DNA of 64,000 nucleotides, taken from Planctomycetota bacterium (GTDB lineage Bacteria; Planctomycetota; UBA1135). Under the pieces are notes generated by a model. The model worked only from the letters and a program-made list of their open reading frames with translations. It did no database searches and was not told the DNA's origin. Position numbers and translations under genes: made by a program. The stretch covers positions 1 to 64,000 of the forward strand of contig PAHY01000022.1 of assembly GCA_002705055.1 (NCBI GenBank), read 5' to 3'. Of this stretch, positions 1 through 6,980 are shown piece by piece; the first letter of the stretch is position 1, and the number at the start of each line of letters is the position of its first letter.

Positions 1-11
1 AAAACGAGAAC

Positions 12-36
12 GACCCCTGCCCAGTCGGCAGGGGTC
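12..36 (-). terminator. Hairpin, possible terminator
   Basis: A perfect 10-bp inverted repeat (GACCCCTGCC / GGCAGGGGTC) encloses a 5-base loop. Read on the minus strand it is followed by a T-containing run (GTTCTCGTTTT), so it could end transcripts of the minus-strand kinase gene that stops at 129. The tail is imperfect. In bases 37-128, between hairpin and gene, I see no tRNA, SRP RNA or open frame I can support. Confidence 0.5.
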
Positions 37-128
37 TGTGATCAGCGCTGGCAGCTGAAGGAGGTCCTGAGGTGGCGCTGGCCGCACCGGATGGCACAGC
101 CATGAGCCCACTCAAGGGGGTCAGACTC

Positions 129-806
129 CTAGCGAGCCCCGCGGTCCCCCGCCCCCTCCCGATCCGCCCAGCCGAACAGGCCCCGGGTTACGAACAAGTA
201 GACCGGTTTGCCGGTACGCCTCCACAGTCGCGCAGGCCAGGAGGGGCGGGCCAGAATGTCACGCTCCCGCACGGTGAGCTGCTCCGGGCAGTAGCTGCGC
301 TTGTGTTTCAGGAGATGGCGAAGGTCCTCGCGGGCCATCATGCGAAACCGAGCGCTGCGGCGACGATGCACGCTGGCCAGTTGGAAATCGATCAGGGCGG
401 GTTGGCCGTCGAGGCGTACCAGCAGATTGGGTTCTTTGGCCAGGTCGTTGTGGGTCACCCCGCGCCGGTGCAGTTGCCGTAGCAACCGGCGAGCATCCTC
501 AAAGTAGGCGGGATCGCGTGGACGGGCGATCTGCAGCGCTTGCCCGTCCATCCAGCTGCGCAGGGTGGCACGGCGGTCGCCTCCCAGGGCGCGCGGCACC
601 TGCCCCGAGGCCGCCAGATCGTCGAGAACGGCGAGGGCGCGCTGCTCGCGCCGCGCGAGCAGCCGGGCCAGGCCGCGCACCCACCACCGCGCGGCGGCGA
701 GGTCCCGGCGCACCGCCTCGATTGGGGGCATCTGATCGCTAAGATGCACTCGTTCGACGCGGCCGAAGAGGTCGGCTTTCAGCAGCTGGCCTGGCGGCTT
801 CGTCAT
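129..806 (-). CDS. Small RIO1/WaaP-like protein kinase
   Basis: A 225-residue protein with the catalytic half of a RIO1/lipopolysaccharide-kinase-like fold. The catalytic loop is HNDLAKEPN (Asp121, Asn127) and the metal-binding DFG equivalent is IDFQ (Asp140). The N-terminal lobe is short and I see no clear glycine-rich loop, as in small bacterial RIO-like kinases. Such proteins probably phosphorylate a protein or a sugar; the substrate is unknown. An in-frame codon at 824 would extend it by six residues, but a TAGCAT box at 815-820 covers that region and sits 8 bases before the ATG at 806, which I therefore prefer. The gene is divergent from, and very close to, the FGE-like gene at 815. Confidence 0.75.
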   Translation of the reverse strand: MTKPPGQLLKADLFGRVERVHLSDQMPPIEAVRRDLAAARWWVRGLARLLARREQRALAVLDDLAASGQVPRALGGDRRATLRSWMDGQALQIARPRDPAYFEDARRLLRQLHRRGVTHNDLAKEPNLLVRLDGQPALIDFQLASVHRRRSARFRMMAREDLRHLLKHKRSYCPEQLTVRERDILARPSWPARLWRRTGKPVYLFVTRGLFGWADREGAGDRGAR

Positions 807-814
807 GCGCCGAG

Positions 815-820
815 ATGCTA
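815..820 (-). promoter_or_regulatory. TAnnnT -10 box for the RIO-like kinase gene
   Basis: On the minus strand the hexamer TAGCAT is followed by 8 bases and then the ATG at 806. It fits the -10/leaderless pattern seen before many genes of this window. It coincides with the start codon of the divergent gene at 815. No -35 element is evident. Confidence 0.45.
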
Positions 821-1990
821 GCAAGCTTCGCCCTGATTCTGCTCACCCCCGCGCTCGCTCAAGAGCCCGAGCGCGATCCGCGCGTGCAGCGCCAGCTCGA
901 CAGGCGCGAGCAGGAGCTGGCTGCGGCTGTCGAACAGCGCGATCTTGCCTTTGACGCGCTGCAGCAGGCCTACGACGACTGCGAATGGGCCTGGCAGGCG
1001 GACGAGCCGCTCGTCGAGCCGGCCGAGCTCCCGGTCGAGATCCAGAGCTGGCTGACCGAACAGGCGCTGCAACGAGCCGCCTGGCCGGCGCGCCGCGCGG
1101 AGCTGCAGCAGGAGCTGCGTTTCCACGAGTGGTGGAACACGGAGCTGTTCCGGCTGTCGCCGGCCGCTCGCACGTACTCCGCGGCGGTGCAGACTCTCGA
1201 GGAGTGCTTCCTCGAGGTCGAAAAGCTCCGCCACCCTGAGCGCTTTGCCAAAGGCTTCGATCAGACTCCTCCCGGCATGGTGCTGGTCCCCACGGGCAGC
1301 TACCCGATCGGCCCTCACTTCGGACGCATCGATGGTTTCCCCGACTCGGAGAAACAGCGCACCGTCAAGGTCGACGCCTTCTACCTCGACCGCGCCGAAG
1401 TCAGCTGCGCGAGCTACCTGCTCTTCCTCCTTGCTCAACCGGATGGGCTGCGCTCTCAGCACATGCCGCTCGATTGGGAGCGTGACGGCCAGGATCTGCC
1501 GGTCGTTCCCGAGGGCGAAGAGGACTCCCCGGTGGTCGGCATCGCCTGGTCCTCGGCCGCAGCCTATGCGCGTTGGGCCGGCAAGCGGCTGCCGACCGAG
1601 ATCGAGTGGGAAGCCGCCGCGGCAGGCACCGAGGGGCGGATGTATGCCCGGCCCAATGGCTACGACGCCCAGCGCATCAACTGCCGCGCCACCGGCAAGC
1701 GAGCCGTGCGCCCGATCAGCGAGTTCACCGAGGACCGCACGCCCTTGGGCATCCTGGGGCTGGCCGGGAACGCGGCCGAATGGACGGGCGATCTTTGGCT
1801 CGCACCCCTTCAGCCCGGTCGCCGCGCTCGCGCGCTCGACGCGCCGCGCGAGGGTGCCGAGGCAGTGGTCAAAGGCGGCTCCTACCTCGCGACCGCCGAG
1901 GCCTGCCGCAATGCCTATCGGGCGCTCTATCCGGCGGTGGGGCGCGCCTATCGCCACGTCGGCTTCCGCTGCGCGCAGGACCTGCCCTGA
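815..1990 (+). CDS. Secreted SUMF1/FGE-like domain protein
   Basis: A 391-residue protein. Residues 1-16 form a signal peptide, about 20-140 are charged and helix-forming (probable coiled coil), and a formylglycine-generating-enzyme/SUMF1 domain runs from about 149 (GMVLVPTGSYPIG) to the end (KGGSY near 352, GFRCA at the C-terminus). True aerobic FGEs use two copper-binding cysteines, C-x4-C, directly after the GGS(Y/F) motif. Here the first is alanine (KGGSYLATAEAC) and only the second remains. It is therefore probably not a canonical FGE; the fold also serves other oxidative enzymes and binding proteins. It lies just before lpxB. The export signal also argues against cytoplasmic sulfatase maturation. 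The family call is firm; the activity is unknown. Confidence 0.85.
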   Translation: MLASFALILLTPALAQEPERDPRVQRQLDRREQELAAAVEQRDLAFDALQQAYDDCEWAWQADEPLVEPAELPVEIQSWLTEQALQRAAWPARRAELQQELRFHEWWNTELFRLSPAARTYSAAVQTLEECFLEVEKLRHPERFAKGFDQTPPGMVLVPTGSYPIGPHFGRIDGFPDSEKQRTVKVDAFYLDRAEVSCASYLLFLLAQPDGLRSQHMPLDWERDGQDLPVVPEGEEDSPVVGIAWSSAAAYARWAGKRLPTEIEWEAAAAGTEGRMYARPNGYDAQRINCRATGKRAVRPISEFTEDRTPLGILGLAGNAAEWTGDLWLAPLQPGRRARALDAPREGAEAVVKGGSYLATAEACRNAYRALYPAVGRAYRHVGFRCAQDLP

Positions 1991-2028
1991 GCACTCCCTC
2001 CCCTGCCGAGGCGCCCCGGCGCTCGCGT

Positions 2029-3462
2029 GTGCGGCCCCGTTGGGAGGTCTGCCGCGAATTCGCCCTGGCGCTGACCGACCTTGTCCTGGGGATCCCCCGC
2101 CAGGCCTTTTCGCTGCTTGCCCGCAAGCGCCGCCTGGCCGAGTTTGAAGGCCTCCAGCACGATCCGCTGCCGCAAGCCGCGAGCCTGCCCGCCGCGCGGG
2201 ATCGACCGCTGCGGGTCATGCTCAGTTGCGGCGATGCCTCCGGCGAAGCGCACGCGGTGCGGCTGCTCCGCGAGCTCCGTCAGATCTACCCGCAGCTTGA
2301 GGTGCATGGCTTTGGCGGCGCTGCCCTCGAAGCGGAAGGCATGCGGGTCTGGGAGCCGCTTGCCGACCTGAACGTGATGGGTTTCCGCGACGTCGTCGCG
2401 CAGCTCCCGCTGTTCTTCGGCTGCGTGCGGCGATTCGCCGAGGAGCTGCGCGATCAGCCGCCGGACCTCGTGGTGCTGCTCGACTACCCCGGGCTGAATC
2501 GGCACCTGCTTCGCGTCGCCCGCCGCGCCGGCGTGCCGGTGGTGGATTACATCGCGCCGCAGCTCTGGGCCTGGGCTCCGTGGCGCGTGCGTGACTTTCG
2601 TCGGGCGGACCGGCTGCTGACGATCCTGCCCTTCGAATCCGACTGGTACGCGCGTCATGGCGCCAAGGCAACCTACGTCGGGCACCCGCTGGGCGATGGT
2701 CTGGAATCGGCCGCGGCGAACGAGGCGGAGCTGCCCGCGGCCCTGCAGGATGTGGACAGGCCGGAGGCTGAGCTGAAGTCGCAGGTCGACCCGAAGTCGG
2801 AGGCAGACCCGAAGGCACCATCCGGGCAGCCGAGCAAGGACGAAGCCGCGACCGCACCCCCTGGCGGCGCCCGGCGCCAAGCCCCGCCCGTCTGGGTCGG
2901 CATCTTGCCGGGCAGTCGCAAGCGGGAGATCCTGGAGAATCTCCCCGTCCTGCTCCGCGCCGCGCAGATTCTGCAGGAGCGTCGGCCGGAGGTGCGCTTT
3001 GTGCTGCCGCATCTGCGGACCAAGGTGGACGCGCTGCTCCGCAAAATGATCGCGGAGGCGCCGGTCGAGGTCGTCTATGCGCCCGGCTGCTTTCACCGCG
3101 CCCTGCCCGGGCTTCGGGCCGCCTGGGTGGCCAGCGGCACCGCCCTACTCGAGGTCGCGGCTTACCGCGTGCCGCCGGTGCTCGTCTACCAGGTCTCGTC
3201 GCGGCTGGGAGCCTGGCTTTCCCGCCACTGGCTGGCGGTCCCGGCGGTGGGCAGCCTCAACCTGATCGCCGGTCGCGAGCTGGCTCCCGAGCACCTCGGA
3301 CGCCAGCTCGATCCGCAGGCGCTCGCCGAGGACCTGGAGCGACGCCTGGACGGCCCGGTGCGTGAGCAGACCCTGGAGGCCATCGAGAGCCTCCGACCGG
3401 CCTTCGCCGAGCCGGGTGCCGCCCGCCGCACCGCCGCGCTGCTCGCTGAAATCGTAGAATGA
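2029..3462 (+). CDS. lpxB: Lipid-A-disaccharide synthase LpxB
   Basis: LpxB condenses UDP-2,3-diacylglucosamine with 2,3-diacylglucosamine 1-phosphate to form the lipid A disaccharide at the inner membrane. The GT-B family motifs are visible: GDASGE near residue 68, DYPGLN, IAPQLWAW, HPLGDG near 222, GILPGSRKREI near 290 and SGTALLE. Two features are unusual. About 60 residues precede the first beta strand, which starts most family members. A charged, proline-rich linker of about 60 residues (about 228-287, rich in Asp-Pro, Lys and Gln) separates the two Rossmann halves. The start is uncertain: I chose GTG at 2029, because the ATG at 2218 would cut into the first strand. No Shine-Dalgarno sequence is evident. 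It probably follows the FGE-like gene in one transcript, and is not part of the lpxC/lpxA block at 37-40 kb. Confidence 0.9.
   Translation: MRPRWEVCREFALALTDLVLGIPRQAFSLLARKRRLAEFEGLQHDPLPQAASLPAARDRPLRVMLSCGDASGEAHAVRLLRELRQIYPQLEVHGFGGAALEAEGMRVWEPLADLNVMGFRDVVAQLPLFFGCVRRFAEELRDQPPDLVVLLDYPGLNRHLLRVARRAGVPVVDYIAPQLWAWAPWRVRDFRRADRLLTILPFESDWYARHGAKATYVGHPLGDGLESAAANEAELPAALQDVDRPEAELKSQVDPKSEADPKAPSGQPSKDEAATAPPGGARRQAPPVWVGILPGSRKREILENLPVLLRAAQILQERRPEVRFVLPHLRTKVDALLRKMIAEAPVEVVYAPGCFHRALPGLRAAWVASGTALLEVAAYRVPPVLVYQVSSRLGAWLSRHWLAVPAVGSLNLIAGRELAPEHLGRQLDPQALAEDLERRLDGPVREQTLEAIESLRPAFAEPGAARRTAALLAEIVE
3455..3460 (+). promoter_or_regulatory. Possible TAGAAT -10 box upstream of the cyclase-fold gene
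   Basis: TAGAAT overlaps the end of lpxB, 44 bases before the preferred ATG at 3505 and 23 before an alternative TTG at 3484. The hexamer matches the other boxes of the window but the distance is longer, so the assignment is weak. Confidence 0.3.
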
Positions 3463-3504
3463 ACCGTTGGTCCACGCGCTGCGTTGACCCTAAACACCAT
3501 CACG

Positions 3505-5103
3505 ATGCTGACGACCCTGCTCCTCTCCTGGTGCGCAGCCCCGGCGGCCGCGTTCGCTCAAGGCCCCGGCGTCAAAGAGCTGCTCGACGCGCAGCTTCGC
3601 GGCATTCGGCTCACCCAGAAGCCCGATGGCAGCTACGGCCAGGGCCTCACCGACACGGCCCACGTGGTCATCGCGCTGTCGCTCGGGCCGCGCGCCTACC
3701 GCGCCGAGGACGGCCCCTTCATCCGCAACGCGCTCTCCTACCTCAACGAGGGCGGCCTGAGCGCCGCGGCGGAAGCCGAGCGGGACCAGCTGGTGGCCTT
3801 CGCCCTGCAAAGCAACGACGCGCGCGCCTTTGAAGTCACGATCAGCGCGCTGCAGAAGCGCTCGCAGCTCGCCGCAGAGCTGGCTTCGCCCTTCGCGGGC
3901 GAGACCCGCGCCGCGGAACAGATCCTGATGGCCATTCCGCGCGACGCCTCGGTCTCGGTGCGCGCCGAGGCATGCGCCCGCGCCGCCGTCGCCTATCGCG
4001 CCGGCATGGAGAAGGCCGAGGCCCCCAAGCCCCCGGCCGTGAATGAGGCCTACGAGCGAGGCGTCGATTATCTCGCCTCGCAGCTCGGTGAATCCGGCAT
4101 GTGGGAGGCCTTCGGCCAGCCCGAGCCGGGCATCTCCGCACTGGCCGCGCGCGCCATGCTGGGCAGCGCCCGCCCCGAGATGCGGGCCAAGGCAGGCCCG
4201 GTGCTCGATCAGCTGCTGGCTCTGCAGAAGCCGGACGGCTCGATCCACGCCGGACGCGTCGCCGTCTACACCACTTCGATCGCGATCGGCGCGCTGGCGG
4301 CCCGCGGCAACGACGCCGACCTCGAAGCGATCGTCAAGGCCGCGAACTACCTGCGGATCACCCAGGCCGACGAAGGCGAGGGCTACAGCGAGGACGACAA
4401 GTTCTACGGCGGCATCGGCTACGGCAATGACCTGCGCCCGGACCTCTCGAACCTGCAGTACGCGCTGCAGGCGCTCAAGGAAAGCGGCGCGAAATCGGAC
4501 GACCCGGCCTTCCAGCGCGCCATCAAGTTCCTGGAGCGCAGCCAGAACCTGCGCGAGGTCAACCCGAAGGCTTACTACAACGGCGAGGACGACAACAAGC
4601 TGGTCGTCAGCGGCGATGACGGGGGCGCGATCTACTATCCCGGCAACTCGATGGCGGGCTACGTCGAGCTCGCCGATGGCACGCTGGTCGCCCGCAGCTA
4701 CGGCTCGATGACCTACGCGCTGCTGAAGTGCTACCTGTTTGCTGGCCTGGATGCGACCGACCCGCGCGTCGCTGCCGCGATCGCCTGGATCGAGCGCAAC
4801 TGGACCGTCGAGGTCAACCCGGGCTTTGACAGCCTGCGCGACCCGCGCGCGGCCGCCCAGGGCCTGTACTACTACTACCTGTCGCTGGCGCAGTGCCTCT
4901 CCGAGACCGGGATGAAGTTCGTCACCACCCCGGATGGCAAGAAGCACGACTGGCGCCTCGAGCTGCAACGCAAGCTGCTCGACGTGCAGTTGGAGGACGG
5001 CTCGTGGATCAATGAAGCCGCGCCGCGCTGGTGGGAAGGCAACCCGGTGCTCTGCACGGGGTACGCGCTGAACGCGCTGCACGCGAGCCTGCCGAAGCAG
5101 TAA
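3505..5103 (+). CDS. Secreted squalene-cyclase/prenyltransferase-repeat protein
   Basis: A 532-residue secreted protein. The ATG at 3505 gives a clean signal peptide (MLTTLLLSWCAAPAAAFAQ); a TTG at 3484 would add seven residues. The body is an alpha/alpha toroid of squalene-cyclase/prenyltransferase repeats, marked by recurring QKPDGS-type turns (about residues 40, 240 and 505) and the stretch GGIGYGND. I see no DxDD acid motif of hopene cyclases, so it is unlikely to cyclise squalene. Related secreted proteins are common in planctomycetes and acidobacteria and have no assigned activity that I know of. It lies 7 bases upstream of the FAH-family gene and may be cotranscribed with it. Confidence 0.8.
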   Translation: MLTTLLLSWCAAPAAAFAQGPGVKELLDAQLRGIRLTQKPDGSYGQGLTDTAHVVIALSLGPRAYRAEDGPFIRNALSYLNEGGLSAAAEAERDQLVAFALQSNDARAFEVTISALQKRSQLAAELASPFAGETRAAEQILMAIPRDASVSVRAEACARAAVAYRAGMEKAEAPKPPAVNEAYERGVDYLASQLGESGMWEAFGQPEPGISALAARAMLGSARPEMRAKAGPVLDQLLALQKPDGSIHAGRVAVYTTSIAIGALAARGNDADLEAIVKAANYLRITQADEGEGYSEDDKFYGGIGYGNDLRPDLSNLQYALQALKESGAKSDDPAFQRAIKFLERSQNLREVNPKAYYNGEDDNKLVVSGDDGGAIYYPGNSMAGYVELADGTLVARSYGSMTYALLKCYLFAGLDATDPRVAAAIAWIERNWTVEVNPGFDSLRDPRAAAQGLYYYYLSLAQCLSETGMKFVTTPDGKKHDWRLELQRKLLDVQLEDGSWINEAAPRWWEGNPVLCTGYALNALHASLPKQ

Positions 5104-5110
5104 GTCCGGC

Positions 5111-5980
5111 GTGCTGGAACGCGCACTCGACGCCGAAGGCCGCGGCCATTGGCTGTGGGTCACCGCAGAGGAGACCCGCAACCTCAGTCTGGCTGGCCTG
5201 GGGCCGGCGCTGGCCGATGCAGCGCGCTGGCTGCATCAGCCGGCCGAAGCGCGCAGCAGCTTGCTGGAGGCCGCCCCGCCCCTGCCCGCAGCAGGTCGGG
5301 GCCGCCGCAGTCTGCCCGGTCGCCCCGGGAAGATCCTCTGTCTGGGCCGCAACTTCGCCGCCCATGCCCGCGAAATGGGCAGCGAGCCTTCGCTCGAGGA
5401 CATGCTCTGGTTCGCGAAGTTTGCCGAGTCGTGCATTCCGCACGAAGCGGAGCTCGCGGTGCCGACCTGGCTTGCCGGGCGCATCGACCCGGAGGCCGAA
5501 CTCGTGCTGCTGCTCGGCGCGCCGCTGCAGGATGCCACGCCGGCCCAAGCCGAGCAGGCGATCGCCGCCTGGGCGCTCGGCAATGACTTCACCGCACGCG
5601 GAGTCCAGGCCGGCGACAAGGAGAAGGCTTGGCCCTGGGTACGCAGTAAGAACCTGCGCGGCTTCGGCAGCTACGGGCCGGGCTGGCTCCCGCACGATCA
5701 GCTGCCGCCCTTTGAGCAGCTGCGCCTGCAGGGTCTGGTGAACGGGGAAGTGCGCCAGGAAGCGCCGCTTGCGGACATGCTTTATCGCCCCGGACGCGCG
5801 CTGGCGGAGCTGTCACGCTGGATGAGCCTCGAAACCGGCGATCTGATCTTCCTGGGCACGCCGGCCGGCGTGCAGGCGCTCGAGGACGGCGACCTCTGCG
5901 AAGTGCAGCTGCTGGCCGAGGACGGCAGTCTGCCGCTGGGCGTCCTGCGCAACAGGGTCGCGCGCATGACCACGGCTTAG
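5111..5980 (+). CDS. Fumarylacetoacetate hydrolase (FAH) family protein
   Basis: A 289-residue cytoplasmic protein starting with GTG. The FAH fold is shown by KILCLGRNFAAHA near residue 74, the acidic metal-binding stretch DPEAELVLLLG, GNDFTAR, the lysine-containing SKNLRGFG (family consensus KSFDTF) and the C-terminal GDLIFLGTPAGV. Family members cleave or decarboxylate beta-dicarbonyl compounds such as acylpyruvates with a divalent metal; oxaloacetate decarboxylation is another frequent activity. The substrate cannot be told from sequence. It follows the cyclase-fold gene after 7 bases. Its stop codon overlaps the stop of the convergent signal peptidase gene by 3 bases, so there is no room for a separate terminator. 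Confidence 0.85.
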   Translation: MLERALDAEGRGHWLWVTAEETRNLSLAGLGPALADAARWLHQPAEARSSLLEAAPPLPAAGRGRRSLPGRPGKILCLGRNFAAHAREMGSEPSLEDMLWFAKFAESCIPHEAELAVPTWLAGRIDPEAELVLLLGAPLQDATPAQAEQAIAAWALGNDFTARGVQAGDKEKAWPWVRSKNLRGFGSYGPGWLPHDQLPPFEQLRLQGLVNGEVRQEAPLADMLYRPGRALAELSRWMSLETGDLIFLGTPAGVQALEDGDLCEVQLLAEDGSLPLGVLRNRVARMTTA

Positions 5981-6474
5981 TAGCCGAGCAGGCGTCCGAC
6001 CAGCTGGTCCACGCGCACGCAGCCGAAGCGACGTGAGTCGTAAGACACGGCGGCGTGATCGCCGAGCGCGAAGAAGTGCCCCTCGGGCACGCGCACCGTG
6101 AGCCACAGCAGCGGATCGTGCGCCGCGGGCTTCAGCGGATAGGGCACGCCATTGACCCGCAGCTCGCCGCTTTCAAAGCGCAGCACGTCGCCCGGCAGGC
6201 CGACCAGGCGCTTGACGAACAGGCGCGCCGGATCCAGGGGCGAGTGGAAGACCACGATCGAGCCGCGCTCGGGGAGCTCCCCGGCGTCGAGGCGCTGAAA
6301 GCAGACCAGGTCTCCCTCTTCGAGAGTGGGCTCCATGCTGGCGCCGAGCACCGGCGCAAAGCGCAGCGGCTCGACCAAAATCACCACCAGCAGGCCCAGC
6401 CACAAGAACAGCCGCCGATGTCGCCAGGACGATCGGAGGGCTGGGGCGCTGGGGGCGGCACTCACTGCCGCCAC
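5977..6474 (-). CDS. lepB: Signal peptidase I
   Basis: A 165-residue membrane protease that removes signal peptides from exported proteins on the outer face of the inner membrane. One transmembrane segment (about residues 21-38) precedes the catalytic domain. The nucleophile is Ser46 in GASMEPT and the general base is Lys88 in FVKRLVGLPGD. The box-E region reads GDHAAVSYDSRRFG, where most homologues have GDN. The protein is compact, without the large insertions of the E. coli enzyme. Translation starts at GTG 6474; the ATG next to it is out of frame. It sits 37 bases downstream of queF on the same strand and may share its transcript. Confidence 0.9.
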   Translation of the reverse strand: MAAVSAAPSAPALRSSWRHRRLFLWLGLLVVILVEPLRFAPVLGASMEPTLEEGDLVCFQRLDAGELPERGSIVVFHSPLDPARLFVKRLVGLPGDVLRFESGELRVNGVPYPLKPAAHDPLLWLTVRVPEGHFFALGDHAAVSYDSRRFGCVRVDQLVGRLLGY

Positions 6475-6511
6475 ATCGGCCAGCAGCGGGTCGCGACTTG
6501 AGCCGCGCGCT

Positions 6512-6928
6512 CTAGAGCAGCGGGGCGCGCTCGATCTCTTCCAGGCCCGCCGGACGCTGGCCGTGACGCGCCGTCACCGTGGTGGCGATGCCGCCGCGGA
6601 TGTTGAACTCCCCGCGCACCTCCATCCAGACGGGATCGGTCGCCGCCACCAGATCGGCGAGGATGCGGTTGGTCACGTCCTCGTGGTAGTGGCCCTCGTT
6701 GCGATAGCTCCAGAGGTAGAGCTTGAAGGACTTCAGCTCGAAGCAGCGCGGGCCGGGCACGTAGCGCACCCGGATCGTGGCGAAGTCCGGCTGACCGGTC
6801 GCCGGGCAGTTGCAGGTGAACTCGCGGGTGACGCTCTCAATCTGATAGAGAGCCTCGGGCCGCGGATTGGGGAAGCACTCCAACTGCTTGGAGGGCTCGG
6901 TCGGGGTGCGCGGTTCGAGGGTGCTCAT
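6512..6928 (-). CDS. queF: NADPH-dependent 7-cyano-7-deazaguanine reductase QueF
   Basis: QueF reduces the nitrile preQ0 to the amine preQ1, the precursor of queuosine in tRNA. The 138-residue length is that of the short, unimodular type. The catalytic cysteine lies in FTCNCPATGQPDFA, the proton-donor aspartate in the QPD that follows, and the substrate/NADPH-binding motif is ELKSFKLYLWSYRNEGHYHED. The open frame runs upstream to 7042, but the homologous part begins at the ATG at 6928 (MSTLEPR). The other preQ0 genes (queC, queD, queE) are not in this window. A TATCTT hexamer lies 36 bases upstream on this strand, overlapping the box of the divergent gene at 6981. Confidence 0.95.
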   Translation of the reverse strand: MSTLEPRTPTEPSKQLECFPNPRPEALYQIESVTREFTCNCPATGQPDFATIRVRYVPGPRCFELKSFKLYLWSYRNEGHYHEDVTNRILADLVAATDPVWMEVRGEFNIRGGIATTVTARHGQRPAGLEEIERAPLL

Positions 6929-6968
6929 GGTTCTGCGAGGGCTCTCTCTAGGCCAGCGCCGGGCAAGA

Positions 6969-6974
6969 TACCAT
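6969..6974 (+). promoter_or_regulatory. TAnnnT box exactly 6 bases before the triple-hydrolase ATG
   Basis: TACCAT is followed by cgactc and then ATG at 6981. This places the predicted transcription start on or next to the A of the start codon, so the mRNA should be leaderless. No -35 or Shine-Dalgarno sequence is evident. The minus-strand hexamer TATCTT (6965-6970) overlaps it back to back and could serve queF. Confidence 0.55.
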
Positions 6975-6980
6975 CGACTC

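Noticed and set aside
37-128. Possible small RNA or tRNA between the first hairpin and the kinase stop
   Set aside because: No T-arm, anticodon stem or SRP core can be built on either strand, and upstream context is outside the window.
1573-2028. Upstream extension of the lpxB frame into the FGE-like gene
   Set aside because: The extension lies wholly inside another gene with clear domain motifs and has no LpxB similarity; only about 60 extra residues after 2029 are plausible.
3490-5181. Very long open frames opposite real genes, for example 563 codons opposite the cyclase-fold gene and 610 codons opposite the triple hydrolase
   Set aside because: They mirror genes with clear motifs, their translations are rich in Arg, Ala, Gly and His without any domain, and long antisense frames are expected in DNA this GC-rich.
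5977-6474. GDH in place of GDN in signal peptidase as a sign of inactivity
   Set aside because: The catalytic Ser and Lys and the rest of box E are intact, so the enzyme is probably functional.
6890-6927. Longer QueF start at 7042
   Set aside because: The added residues overlap the divergent triple-hydrolase gene and its promoter and have no QueF similarity; the family N-terminus fits 6928.
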